NCBI GenBank assembly: GCA_902571525.1
Contig: CACGCL010000009.1
Span: 1-42,915, forward strand
From: an uncultured Pelagibacteraceae bacterium
GTDB taxonomy: Bacteria; Pseudomonadota; Alphaproteobacteria; Pelagibacterales; Pelagibacteraceae
Length of the DNA: 42,915 nt
Direction of reading: 5' to 3'
Part shown: one piece after another, positions 15,506 through 24,570 of the stretch
How the letters are laid out: the number at the start of each line of letters is the position of its first letter
Position numbering within the stretch: position 1 is the first letter of the stretch
The notes under the pieces: generated by a model
What the model was told of the DNA's origin: nothing
The model's database searches: none
The model's input: the letters and a program-made list of their open reading frames with translations, nothing else
Program-made: the position numbers and the translations under genes

Positions 15506-15922
15506 TTAATTACTTAATAATTTTTTTTTAGCTGTTTCAAACTCATATCCGCTTAAAGCGCCACTTTTATATAAATCACTCAATTCCTTTAATTGTCTTT
15601 CTATATTTTGGCATAACCAATTCGATGAGGGATCAAACATAGGTATTAAAGTAGCATCTCCAGAAACTAAATCTATTTGCCATTCTCTTATAGCCTTTTC
15701 ATCATCAATGCTAATTATGTTTAAATTATTAGTCTCTAATTTAATTTTTTGGAAAAATAACCAAATATTAGGAGACATTTCTTCTTTTGCGAAATTTTGT
15801 CCATAGACTATGTTAGCTTTATTTTTATTTAAAATGTTTTCACATTTTAAAGTGTTCAGATTGGCATATGCAATATTATTAAGTGGTATTAAGAAAAATA
15901 AAATAAATAATATTTTTTTCAT
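15506..15922 (-). CDS. small secreted protein with a SHOCT-like C-terminus
   Basis: A 138-residue protein with a signal peptide (1-20, ending AYA), two Cys (in LKCEN and NWLCQN) that could form a disulfide, and a C-terminal helix pair LSDLYKSGALSGYEFETAKKKLL that resembles the short oligomerisation (SHOCT) motif. Its ATG overlaps the stop of the transporter gene upstream by one base, so they are coupled. Function unknown; a periplasmic accessory to that transporter is possible. Confidence 0.6.
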   Translation of the reverse strand: MKKILFILFFLIPLNNIAYANLNTLKCENILNKNKANIVYGQNFAKEEMSPNIWLFFQKIKLETNNLNIISIDDEKAIREWQIDLVSGDATLIPMFDPSSNWLCQNIERQLKELSDLYKSGALSGYEFETAKKKLLSN

Positions 15923-16776
15923 TATCTCTTAGATAACCTATTTATGTTGATATTTCCTATGTAAAACATTAAAGCCACATATTGAATTAAAGCATACACT
16001 GCAATTGGTGTCATATATTCAAGCTGATGAAAGAGTTGAGCACCTACTATTAAACCCATTGCACCATTTTGTAGCATAGCTTCAATCATGATTGTTCTTT
16101 GTATTTTTACTTCTTTAATAGTAAATCTAGTTATCAAGTATACAGACATTAAAATAGACACAATTACAACAAAAGAAATTGCACCTACGTCTGCAAAATA
16201 TCCCCCAAGATTATTTCTTTCAGTAAAAATTGCTATAATTACTATAAAAATAAATAGAAAAAAAGCCGCCCTATCAAATCTTAGGTTATTTCTCTCAGAG
16301 AATTTTGTAAAATTTCCCCTAACTAAAATTCCAACAAATGTAGGTAACGCAATAAACAAAAACATTCTAACTGAAAATTTCAATAAGTTTAGATCAAACG
16401 ATACATCTTCAAAGAAAGAAGAATAAATTTTAAGAAAAATTGGTATAGATATGAAAGAAATCAATGCGCAAAATGAAGTGATTGTTATTGATAAAGCTAC
16501 ATTTCCCTTAACCAATCTTGTAGCATAATTAGACATAACTGCAGAAGGTAAAATTAAGAGTAAGAAAACTCCTAGCTGGAATTCAGCCTGCATTGGAAAA
16601 AAGGATATAATAATAATGCCAATAATTGGTAAAACCAACATTTGACATATCAAAGCAATTATTAAATTTCTTGGTTTTTCAACTACTTCTAAAAAATTTT
16701 TTACAGTTAAATTTAAACCTAAAGAAAACATGATGAAAATCATGCCTATGGGTCCTACATTTTTTACAAATTCCAC
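15922..16776 (-). CDS. bile acid:sodium symporter (BASS) family transporter
   Basis: A 284-residue inner-membrane protein with about nine hydrophobic segments. GPIGMIFIMFSLGLNLTVKNF near the N-terminus and LLLILPSAVMSNYATRLVKGNVALSIT (about 93-119) match the BASS crossover region, and MIEAMLQNGAMGLIVG (about 233-248) matches the second crossover motif. Members carry organic anions such as pantoate, pyruvate or sulfur compounds with sodium; the substrate here is unknown. It is transcribed away from a two-helix-turn-helix regulator 100 bases upstream, which may control it. Confidence 0.87.
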   Translation of the reverse strand: MEFVKNVGPIGMIFIMFSLGLNLTVKNFLEVVEKPRNLIIALICQMLVLPIIGIIIISFFPMQAEFQLGVFLLLILPSAVMSNYATRLVKGNVALSITITSFCALISFISIPIFLKIYSSFFEDVSFDLNLLKFSVRMFLFIALPTFVGILVRGNFTKFSERNNLRFDRAAFFLFIFIVIIAIFTERNNLGGYFADVGAISFVVIVSILMSVYLITRFTIKEVKIQRTIMIEAMLQNGAMGLIVGAQLFHQLEYMTPIAVYALIQYVALMFYIGNININRLSKR

Positions 16777-16876
16777 TTTTCCCTCAAAATACTTATGAAG
16801 TAATTAAAATAAATTTCAACAAATATTTGGTCTATTAATCTTGAATTATTGCTTTTTTTCATATTATTTACAACCA
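16777..16876. promoter_or_regulatory. divergent promoter region between BASS transporter and regulator
   Basis: 100 bases separating divergent genes (if the regulator starts at ATG 16877). A perfect 10-base palindrome, CAAATATTTG, lies at 16820-16829 and is a candidate operator. In sequence this AT-rich, short palindromes arise readily by chance. Confidence 0.3.
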
Positions 16877-17884
16877 ATGCCATTGATAAATAAAGAAATA
16901 AAATTTTCAACAAAAATTCAGATTGAGGATAGCTTTAATGTTTTTAAAAAAAATCATGATTTTCTAATTACTGAAGTTTTTTATTTCCAACAACAATGGC
17001 TCACTGCAGCTTTTAAAAGATTTAAAGATTTCGATAAGTATATAATTTTAATATATTTAATAAATAAAGCATTCAGGGGATATAACGATCATTTTATTGT
17101 TAATTCATTTGATGAATTTTATTCTAAAGAAAATTTTGAAATTCCAAAAATAAATATAATTGATTTATCTAGAGAATTAAACATTTCAAAAGAAACCACT
17201 AGAAGAAAAATGATGGAATTAGAAAAAGACGGAGCTATTAATAAAATCAAAAAAAGAATTATGTTACAAAGAAAAGGTCAAGAAATACAAAAACCCGTAG
17301 ACTCCATTAAGAATTTATCAAGAGTTATATCTCACTTTAGTGATTATTTAACAAAAGAAAAAATACTTAAAAGTAAAATACCTAAAAGTGAAATAGAGGA
17401 AAAAATAAGGAAGAACTTTACTAAGTGTTGGCAATATTTTTTTGATTATCAAATCCCTTTAATTACTAGATGGAAAGCAATATTTGGAGACATTGAAGCT
17501 TGGACTATTTGGGGAAATTGTGTTTACAATCAAAACTTAGTTTTATCAAAATCTGCTAGAGAAAATCTAAATATTTTAAGAAATGAAGATGCTTTCATCA
17601 AAAGACTAAATGAATTTGGAAATCAAGGGCTTAACGCCATGACAATTTCAGAATTAACAGGCATTCCAAGACCTACAGTATTAAGAAAGCTTAAAATATT
17701 AATAAATAAAAAATTATTAACAAAAGATAAAAATAACCATTATTTAATTTTTGGAGGACCGGGTACAAAAAATTATACAAAAGATCAAATGAAAATAATG
17801 TCTGATGTTGATGAAATTAGAAAGATTAATGGTAAAGAATTTGTAAATTTAATAACTAAAATTCTAAATATTGTAGTTTTATAA
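16877..17884 (+). CDS. putative transcriptional regulator with two helix-turn-helix segments
   Basis: 335 residues from ATG 16877 (a TTG at 16841 would add 12). The first DNA-binding helix-turn-helix is at about 93-122 (IDLSRELNISKETTRRKMMELEKDG), the second at about 254-288 (TISELTGIPRPTVLRKLKILINKKLL); both have the wing-like basic tail of winged helices (MarR/CRP style). Between them is a 130-residue helical, Trp- and Tyr-rich stretch (CWQYFFDYQIPLITRW) that might bind a ligand. I do not recognise the family. It diverges from the BASS transporter and may regulate it. Confidence 0.75.
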   Translation: MPLINKEIKFSTKIQIEDSFNVFKKNHDFLITEVFYFQQQWLTAAFKRFKDFDKYIILIYLINKAFRGYNDHFIVNSFDEFYSKENFEIPKINIIDLSRELNISKETTRRKMMELEKDGAINKIKKRIMLQRKGQEIQKPVDSIKNLSRVISHFSDYLTKEKILKSKIPKSEIEEKIRKNFTKCWQYFFDYQIPLITRWKAIFGDIEAWTIWGNCVYNQNLVLSKSARENLNILRNEDAFIKRLNEFGNQGLNAMTISELTGIPRPTVLRKLKILINKKLLTKDKNNHYLIFGGPGTKNYTKDQMKIMSDVDEIRKINGKEFVNLITKILNIVVL

Positions 17885-18073
17885 TGAGGCTATTATACCT
17901 GTAACAATAATTACTGAAGCTACAAGACTTAGAAATAATATATTTTCTTTTCTTTCTTTTTTTTGTTCACCTCGTACTCTATTCAAAAGTATATTAATAT
18001 CGACTTTGTGATCTTTATTGTTAATTTTTCGAGGTTCAGTTTGGTTTCTAAGACTGTTTACTTCGGTGCTCAT
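17879..18073 (-). CDS. small single-pass membrane protein, hypothetical
   Basis: 64 residues: a polar, basic N-terminal 42 residues (NILLNRVRGEQKKERKEN) and one C-terminal hydrophobic helix (ILFLSLVASVIIVTGIIASL), i.e. a tail-anchored layout. It converges on the regulator gene with a 6-base overlap. The clear polar/hydrophobic division and position argue that it is real. Function unknown. Confidence 0.55.
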   Translation of the reverse strand: MSTEVNSLRNQTEPRKINNKDHKVDINILLNRVRGEQKKERKENILFLSLVASVIIVTGIIASL

Positions 18074-18176
18074 AACTATAGTAAATACTATTCGAAATAA
18101 TTAATCAAATGAATTTAAGTTCAAAATGAGTTTAAATTGTAATTATTACAGAAATCTACTAATTTAACAAAAAAAT

Positions 18177-19496
18177 TTATTTACCACCGATAGTTAATTC
18201 GTCGACGAACATAGTTGGTGAATTAGTAGAATAACTAAATTCTAAATCGTTCCCTAAAACCATTTTATTAAAAATTTCGTTAAGATTGCCAGCAATAGTA
18301 ATTTCGCTTATAGGGTAAATGAACTCTCCATTTTGAACCATAAAACCGGATGCACCTACAGAATAATCTCCTGTGATTATGTTTACACCACTACCAAAAG
18401 TTTCGTTGATATATACAATTTCTTTACTTGAATTAAGTAAATTTTTGTAATCTTCATGGCCATTTTCAAAAAAAAGATTTGTAGTACCGCTAGCTCTACC
18501 ATTAGATTTCATCTTTATTTTTTTTCCATTATAAGTATCAATTAAATAGTTTTTAAGCACACCGTTTTCGACTAGATTTAATTTATTTGTGGAAGCGCCT
18601 TCTATATCAAAGTACCTGGAACCTATGCCTTTTATAATATCTGGTTTATCGACAATATTAATTTTGTCATTAAATATTTGATTATTTAATTTATCTTTTA
18701 AAAAAGTAGTTCCTTTAGCTATTGTACTAGAAGTAATTGCATTAGCAAAAGATGACAAAAAATTTTTGGCTATTCTTTTATCAAAAACAACTTTCATTTT
18801 TTTACTTTTAATTTTTCTTGGTTTAAGTTTATTAATTGCCAATTCAGATGCTTTTTGTCCAATTTCTTTTGGTTCTAGAAGATCATTAAAAAACCGTTTT
18901 GAGCTAAATTCATAATCTCTTTCCATACTTCCATTAGATTTTGCGACCACCTCGCAATAAGCAGAAAAATTAGAAGATTTATACCCATCAATGAACCCAT
19001 TTGAATTAGCTAAAATAAAGTTTGATTTATTTTGACTAAAACCTGATCCGTTTGTATTTACAATTTCTTTTTTTTTAAAAGCTTGTTCTTCAGCCTCTTT
19101 GATAAAATCAATTTTTTTTGAATTTTCTATAAATGTTTCATCATATAAATCTAAGTTCTTAATTCCTTTAAAGTAAAGCTCACTATCTGGTAAAGAATTA
19201 AGTTCGTCTTCAGGTGTAATTTTAGCTGTGTCAACGCATTTTTTAATTAATTCATTAATATGATCCTCTTCTAAATTCGAAGACGATATTGATGATTTTT
19301 TTTTACCAACATATGCAGTTAAGACTACATTAATGCTATCGGATCTAGTTGATCCATCTAGTTTTTTATTTCTTATATTTACACTTTCTGAAACAGAATT
19401 TGAAATTAAGACACTGCTATCTGATGCTCCGGATTTTTTTAAATTAGTTAAAAAATTTTCAGCAAGTTTTTTGAGGTGTTCGTCTTCTTTTAACAT
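18177..19496 (-). CDS. pmbA: metalloprotease-related protein PmbA/TldE
   Basis: 439 residues from the ATG at 19496, one base after the tldD stop; the frame extends to 19514 inside tldD. Family features include VNIRNKKLDG near the N-terminus, GRASGTTNLFFENG (about 335-348), VNIITGDYSVGASGFMVQNGE and the end FVDELTIGGK. PmbA lacks the zinc site and pairs with TldD in a heterodimeric protease that unwinds and cleaves modified or unfolded peptides. Known substrates in other bacteria are microcin B17 precursor and CcdA antitoxin. No leader peptide for a modified peptide is seen nearby, so a housekeeping or peptide-degrading role is more likely. Confidence 0.93.
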   Translation of the reverse strand: MLKEDEHLKKLAENFLTNLKKSGASDSSVLISNSVSESVNIRNKKLDGSTRSDSINVVLTAYVGKKKSSISSSNLEEDHINELIKKCVDTAKITPEDELNSLPDSELYFKGIKNLDLYDETFIENSKKIDFIKEAEEQAFKKKEIVNTNGSGFSQNKSNFILANSNGFIDGYKSSNFSAYCEVVAKSNGSMERDYEFSSKRFFNDLLEPKEIGQKASELAINKLKPRKIKSKKMKVVFDKRIAKNFLSSFANAITSSTIAKGTTFLKDKLNNQIFNDKINIVDKPDIIKGIGSRYFDIEGASTNKLNLVENGVLKNYLIDTYNGKKIKMKSNGRASGTTNLFFENGHEDYKNLLNSSKEIVYINETFGSGVNIITGDYSVGASGFMVQNGEFIYPISEITIAGNLNEIFNKMVLGNDLEFSYSTNSPTMFVDELTIGGK

Positions 19497-19497
19497 T

Positions 19498-20961
19498 CTA
19501 AAGCTGGGTACCACCTACAGTCATATTATCAATCAACATTGATGGTTGACCTACTCCCACTGGAACTCCTTGACCTGCTTTTCCGCAAGTTCCAATACCA
19601 GGATCTAATTTCATATCATTTCCCACCATCAAAACTTGTTTTAGAGATGAAGGTCCATCACCAATTAAAGTTGCACCCTTAAGGGGTGATCCAATTTTAC
19701 CATTAACTATTTCATAAGCTTCGGTACAATTGAAAACAAATTTTCCGGATGTAATATCAACTTGTCCACCTCCAAAACTTACTGCAAAAATTCCTTTATC
19801 CACTGATTTTATCATTTCTTCCTGTGTATTATTGCCATTCAGCATTATAGTATTTCTCATTCTTGGCATGATTACATGTTTATAACTTTCTCTTCTACCG
19901 TTACCTGTAGATTTTGTTTTCATTAGCCTTGCATTCATTCTGTCTTGCATGAAATTTTTTAATATTCCATTTTCAATTAAAACTGTTTTTTCTGTTGGGG
20001 TCCCCTCGTCATCAATATTTAAACTACCTCTTTTTTTATCTATAGTTCCATCGTCAATTATAGTGACACCGTCACTTGCAACTTTTTTTCCAACTAAATC
20101 ATGAAAAACTGAAGTTTTTTTTCTATTAAAATCTCCCTCTAATCCATGTCCCACAGCCTCATGAATAAGGATTGCAGGCCAGCCTGGACCGAGCACTACT
20201 TTCATTTCACCGGCTGGAGAAGGTTTGCTTTCTAAATTCGCATATGCCATTCTAAAAGCTTCATCACATATCTTTTTCCAGTCGTCATTTTTTAAATAAT
20301 TATCGTAAGATTGTCTGCCACCAACTCCATACATACCTGTTTCTTTTCTTCCATTTTTTTCAACTAAAATAGAAACGTTAATTCTTACTAAGGGCCTTGA
20401 GTCTGTGAACAATTCCCCACCTGGTCTTAATATTTCAACATTTTTATGTTCACCTAGAAAGTTTGCTGTCACTTGCTTAACACATTCATCTTTAGATCTA
20501 ACGTATTTGTTAATTTCTTTTAAAAGCTCTATTTTTGTCCCGAGGCTTTTATTTTCAATTGGATCTATCTCATCATAAAACTTTTGATTAGTTTTGTTTA
20601 TACTGTGATTATATTTTCCGTTAGAATGTTTTAATGTTGATTTAATATTATCACATGACATTTCTAAAGATTTTTCAGAAATATCATTTGAATGTGAATA
20701 TGCTACTTTATCTTCTATAACTCCTCTTAATCCATAACCTGTATCTCTTTTAAAGCTTGAGCTTTTAATTTTGTTATCATCTAGCAGTATAGATTCTGAT
20801 TTAGTATCCTCTAAATACAATTCGCCATCATCACAATCAACAAGGGTATTATTGATTAGTGATTGGGCTTTCTTATAATTAAGATTTTTATTTTTTAAAA
20901 AGTTAGACACAGCATTAAATTTAATTGAGAAATTATTTAATATCAATGACCAATTTAGCAC
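19498..20961 (-). CDS. tldD: metalloprotease TldD
   Basis: A 487-residue catalytic subunit of the TldD/PmbA protease. The zinc motif HEAVGHGLEGD begins at residue 267 (HExxxH 267-272), preceded by GPGWPAILI; RRESYKHVIMPRMRNT and GQVDITSGKFVFNCTEAYEI are also TldD signatures, with the downstream Cys supplying a third ligand. The first 20 residues read as possibly extended relative to other members, but no better ATG with an obvious ribosome site is near. Followed by pmbA with a one-base gap. Confidence 0.94.
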   Translation of the reverse strand: MLNWSLILNNFSIKFNAVSNFLKNKNLNYKKAQSLINNTLVDCDDGELYLEDTKSESILLDDNKIKSSSFKRDTGYGLRGVIEDKVAYSHSNDISEKSLEMSCDNIKSTLKHSNGKYNHSINKTNQKFYDEIDPIENKSLGTKIELLKEINKYVRSKDECVKQVTANFLGEHKNVEILRPGGELFTDSRPLVRINVSILVEKNGRKETGMYGVGGRQSYDNYLKNDDWKKICDEAFRMAYANLESKPSPAGEMKVVLGPGWPAILIHEAVGHGLEGDFNRKKTSVFHDLVGKKVASDGVTIIDDGTIDKKRGSLNIDDEGTPTEKTVLIENGILKNFMQDRMNARLMKTKSTGNGRRESYKHVIMPRMRNTIMLNGNNTQEEMIKSVDKGIFAVSFGGGQVDITSGKFVFNCTEAYEIVNGKIGSPLKGATLIGDGPSSLKQVLMVGNDMKLDPGIGTCGKAGQGVPVGVGQPSMLIDNMTVGGTQL

Positions 20962-21000
20962 ATATTAAAATTAAAAGCGTCTTGCTCTTATTTAAATGAA

Positions 21001-23442
21001 TTAAACAGTAAATATATTTTTCGAATTTAAGGGTTTTTTAAGAACAGTTGCTCTATATTTTTTTTTCTCAACTTCTATTTCAAAATTGGAGTTTTCAATT
21101 TGATCCGGGGTCATGCCTGAATTTATGTATCCGTAACTTACATTTTTATTAAAATTAAAAGAAAAACATCCTGATGTTGTTCTACCAACAATTTTATTGT
21201 TGTGATAAATTGGCTCATCGTGCAGCAATAAAGGCTCGCCAGGTTTTGAATTTTCTAATGTTAAAATTTTAAGACTTTTTTCTACTTTTTTATCTTTAAT
21301 TTTTTCCAAAATATCACGGCCAATAAAGTTTACATTTTTTTTAAAACTTATTGCAAAAGATAGCCCAGCCTCAAATTGGTTTTCCTCTGGGGATATATCA
21401 TGACCCCAGTGTACAAATCCAGATTCCATTCTCATTATATCCATTGCATGCATTCCACATAAACTTAAGTTATATTTTGCTCCGCTTTTAACCAATGTAT
21501 TGAAAAGTTCTTTTGCTATATCTTTCTCAATATACAATTCATATCCAAGCTCACCTACATAAGATATTCTTTGTGCCCAAACTTTTAGATTGTTGATATT
21601 TATAAATTTAGCTGTAGAGAATTTAAAATTTTCACTAGATAAGTCATCACTGCTAATTGAATTTATGAGTTCTCTACTTTTTGGTCCAAATAAACCAAGG
21701 CAGCAATAATCTTCGGTGACATCTTTAAAATTTATATCCTCAGAAATATGTTTTAAAATATGAAATTTATCATGTTCGCGATTTGCTGCTGAAGAAACTA
21801 TTCGGTAGCAGTTTTTATCTATACAGATGACTGTCAGATCAGCTTCTATACCACCATCTTTATTTAACATTTGAGTATATTTAATTTTACCAGGTTCATT
21901 TGATATATTTGCAGTACATAATCTTTGGAGTTCTTGATGTACCTTCTCCCCTTTTAATTCAAATTTTGAAAAAGGAGAAAGTTCAAATAGACCAACATTT
22001 TTTCTTGTATTGGTGCTTTCGTATTCAGCAGATGGATACCAATTTTGATAGTTATAACTGTATTTATAATCTTTATTTTTATCGTCTTTTGAAAACCACA
22101 TTGGTCTTTCATATCCACCTGAAACACCAAAACATGCTCCATGTTTTTTTAACTCATCATGATAGGGTAATGTTATCACTTCTCTAGAAGTTTTATGTTG
22201 TTTATATGGCCAATGCATCCCATACAAATCACCTAGAGTTTCAGTAACTCTTTCTTTAATAAAATTTATATCTGAATGAAATTTTTGAAATCTTTTAATA
22301 TCATAACTAAATATATCTTCATTAATATGACCGTTCATCATCCATTCTGCTGTGACTTTTCCAACTCCACCTGCGCTTGCTATTCCAATACTGTTTAATC
22401 CACAACAAACAAAAAAGTTTTTAACTTCAGGAACTTCACCAAGCAATGAATTTGTATCTGGTGTAAAAGATTCTGGACCTGCAAAAAATTTTCTAATTCC
22501 TGCCTTTTCTAGTATAGGAAATCTTTTCATACATGAGCTTAAATATGGCTCAAAATGTTCAAAGTTTTCTGGAAACTCTCCAAAAGAAAAATCTTCTGGA
22601 ACTTTGTTAGTTTTATCGAATGCAGGAATAGATTTTCCTTCAAAAATTCCTAACAATAATTTACCAGCATCTTCTTTAATATAAGTTCTGCTATCAAAAT
22701 CTCTAATTACAGGTAAGTCTTTTGGAACTTCTTTTATTGGTTCTGTGATTACATAAAAATGTTCTGCTGGATATAATGGAATACTTACGCCTAGTTTTTC
22801 GCCGATTTGTCTAGACCACATACCAGTTGCTAGAACAATATATTCGCACTCAATTTTTTCTCCATTAACAACAACTCCTTCTATTCTTTTGTTTTTAACT
22901 AAAATATCTTCAACAGGAGAATCTTCAAAAATCTTAGCTCCTTCTACTCTTGCGGCTTTTGCGAGTAATTGGGTGATCCCTGATGGATCTCCTGAACCAT
23001 CACCTGGCATAAGGATGCCACCTAGTAAGTCATCATTTTTAATTAAAGGAACTTTATCTTTAATTTCATCTTTACTTAAAATTTGAACATTAACATCATA
23101 AAGTTGAGCTGTAGTTGCCTGTCTTTTTAATTCCTGCCATCTGCCTTCTTCTTGAGCAATTGACATTGCACCGTTTAATCTAAGTCCAGCTGAGTGATCT
23201 ACTTTTTTTTCAAGTTCTTTATAGAGATCTAAAGAATACTTTCTAATTTTTGTAATTGTTGCAGATGGTCCAAGTTGACTGACTAACCCAGCTGCATGCC
23301 AAGTAGTTCCTGAAGTTAGTTTATCTCTTTCTAGAAGAATAACATCTTTCCAACCTAATTTTGCTAGATGATAAGCGCATGAACAACCAACTACACCCCC
23401 ACCAATAACAACTGCTTTTGCCGAACTTGGAATTTTTTTCAT
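21001..23442 (-). CDS. dimethylglycine/sarcosine dehydrogenase-like flavoprotein (DAO + GcvT domains)
   Basis: 813 residues in two parts. Residues 1-400 are a D-amino-acid-oxidase-type FAD domain: VVIGGGVVGCSCAYHL (11-26) binds FAD and TSGTTWHAAGL (43-53) holds His49, the position of covalent FAD attachment in dimethylglycine dehydrogenase. The C-terminal half is a GcvT-like folate domain (RKNVGLFELSPFSKFELKG, GELGYELYIE, MRMESGFVHWGHDISPEE) that would capture the released formaldehyde on tetrahydrofolate. It is the third gene of a tight operon with the aminotransferase and alanine dehydrogenase (gaps 8 and 4 nt). The substrate is an N-methyl amine: dimethylglycine or sarcosine by family, possibly N-methyltaurine by context. 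Confidence 0.88.
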   Translation of the reverse strand: MKKIPSSAKAVVIGGGVVGCSCAYHLAKLGWKDVILLERDKLTSGTTWHAAGLVSQLGPSATITKIRKYSLDLYKELEKKVDHSAGLRLNGAMSIAQEEGRWQELKRQATTAQLYDVNVQILSKDEIKDKVPLIKNDDLLGGILMPGDGSGDPSGITQLLAKAARVEGAKIFEDSPVEDILVKNKRIEGVVVNGEKIECEYIVLATGMWSRQIGEKLGVSIPLYPAEHFYVITEPIKEVPKDLPVIRDFDSRTYIKEDAGKLLLGIFEGKSIPAFDKTNKVPEDFSFGEFPENFEHFEPYLSSCMKRFPILEKAGIRKFFAGPESFTPDTNSLLGEVPEVKNFFVCCGLNSIGIASAGGVGKVTAEWMMNGHINEDIFSYDIKRFQKFHSDINFIKERVTETLGDLYGMHWPYKQHKTSREVITLPYHDELKKHGACFGVSGGYERPMWFSKDDKNKDYKYSYNYQNWYPSAEYESTNTRKNVGLFELSPFSKFELKGEKVHQELQRLCTANISNEPGKIKYTQMLNKDGGIEADLTVICIDKNCYRIVSSAANREHDKFHILKHISEDINFKDVTEDYCCLGLFGPKSRELINSISSDDLSSENFKFSTAKFININNLKVWAQRISYVGELGYELYIEKDIAKELFNTLVKSGAKYNLSLCGMHAMDIMRMESGFVHWGHDISPEENQFEAGLSFAISFKKNVNFIGRDILEKIKDKKVEKSLKILTLENSKPGEPLLLHDEPIYHNNKIVGRTTSGCFSFNFNKNVSYGYINSGMTPDQIENSNFEIEVEKKKYRATVLKKPLNSKNIFTV

Positions 23443-23446
23443 TTTT

Positions 23447-24562
23447 TTAATTTAAAGCTTCTGATGGTGAAAGAAATGTATGTCCAAAAGTTTCAGCTAC
23501 AGCTTTATACGTAACGTTACCTTTACAAACATTTAATCCTGCTAAAAAGTTAGGATCATTTTTTAAAGCTTTTTGATAACCGTCTTTAGCTAGTCTATTT
23601 AAAAAAGGTAATGTTACTTTATTTAATGCTAGAGTAGACGTTCTTGGAACTCCACCTGGCATATTGGCTACACAATAATGAACAATGTCATCAACTATAT
23701 AAGTTGGGTTTGCGTGTGTAGTTGGTTTGCTAGTTTCTACACATCCACCTTGGTCAATTGCAACATCAACAATAACAGATCCTCTTTTCATTAATCTTAA
23801 CATATCTTTAGTGACTAATTTTGGTGCTTCTGCACCAGGAATTAATACTCCTCCAACTAATAAGTCTGCTTCTGATATTAATTTTTTCAAATCAATATTA
23901 TCTGATTGTTCAGGAATTATTTTGTTTCCAAACTTTTGAGTGAGTTCTTCAAGTCTCTTTTCAGATTTATCTACAATGTGAACTTTTGCTTGCATACCCG
24001 TTGCAATGATAGCAGCATTTTCTCCAACAACACCACCACCCAAAATAACAACAGTTCCTCCTTCTACTCCTGGAGCTCCACCTAAAAGTAAACCTCTTCC
24101 TTTTTGGTTTTTTTCCAAACAATGTGCGCCCGCTTGAACTGACATCCTTCCAGCAACTGCACTCATTGGTGCTAAAAGAGGCAATCTTCCATTTTGATCT
24201 GTTACAGTTTCATAAGCTATGCAAATTCCCTTAGAATTAATTAGTCCCTGAGTAAGTTCTTTTGCAGCTGCGAGATGTAAGTAAGTAAAAACAATTTGAT
24301 TTTCTCTTATCATTTTTACTTCATTTGAGAGAGGTTCTTTGACTTTCACAATAATATCGGAATCGTTAAAAATATCCTCGGCTTTATCAATTATTTTTGC
24401 ACCTGAAGAAGTATAGTGTGAGTTTTCAAATCCGGCTTCAAACCCGCCATTGTTTTCGACTAAAACTTCGTGGCCGTTTGATACTAAATCTTTAACACTA
24501 TCTGGAGTTAATCCAATTCTATTTTCTTGAGGTTTTATCTCTTTTGGAACGCCAATTTTCAT
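23447..24562 (-). CDS. ald: alanine dehydrogenase
   Basis: 371 residues, the family's usual length. MKIGVPKEIKPQENRIGLTP (1-20) contains Arg15; catalytic Lys75 (VKEP) and His96 (TYLHLAAA) sit at canonical positions; VVILGGGVVGENAA is the NAD loop, with DVAIDQGG later. It oxidises L-alanine to pyruvate and ammonia. Lying four bases ahead of the flavoprotein and eight after the aminotransferase, it would regenerate the pyruvate acceptor used by the aminotransferase, the well-known Tpa-Ald pairing in taurine degraders. Confidence 0.96.
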   Translation of the reverse strand: MKIGVPKEIKPQENRIGLTPDSVKDLVSNGHEVLVENNGGFEAGFENSHYTSSGAKIIDKAEDIFNDSDIIVKVKEPLSNEVKMIRENQIVFTYLHLAAAKELTQGLINSKGICIAYETVTDQNGRLPLLAPMSAVAGRMSVQAGAHCLEKNQKGRGLLLGGAPGVEGGTVVILGGGVVGENAAIIATGMQAKVHIVDKSEKRLEELTQKFGNKIIPEQSDNIDLKKLISEADLLVGGVLIPGAEAPKLVTKDMLRLMKRGSVIVDVAIDQGGCVETSKPTTHANPTYIVDDIVHYCVANMPGGVPRTSTLALNKVTLPFLNRLAKDGYQKALKNDPNFLAGLNVCKGNVTYKAVAETFGHTFLSPSEALN

Positions 24563-24570
24563 AAAGAAAA

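Noticed and set aside
16088..16426. Open frame of 112 codons on the plus strand inside the BASS transporter gene.
   Set aside because: Shadow frame; the minus-strand transporter reading is unambiguous.
22352..22684. Open frame of 110 codons on the plus strand inside the flavoprotein gene.
   Set aside because: An antisense shadow of a gene with clear domains; no ribosome site or recognisable protein.
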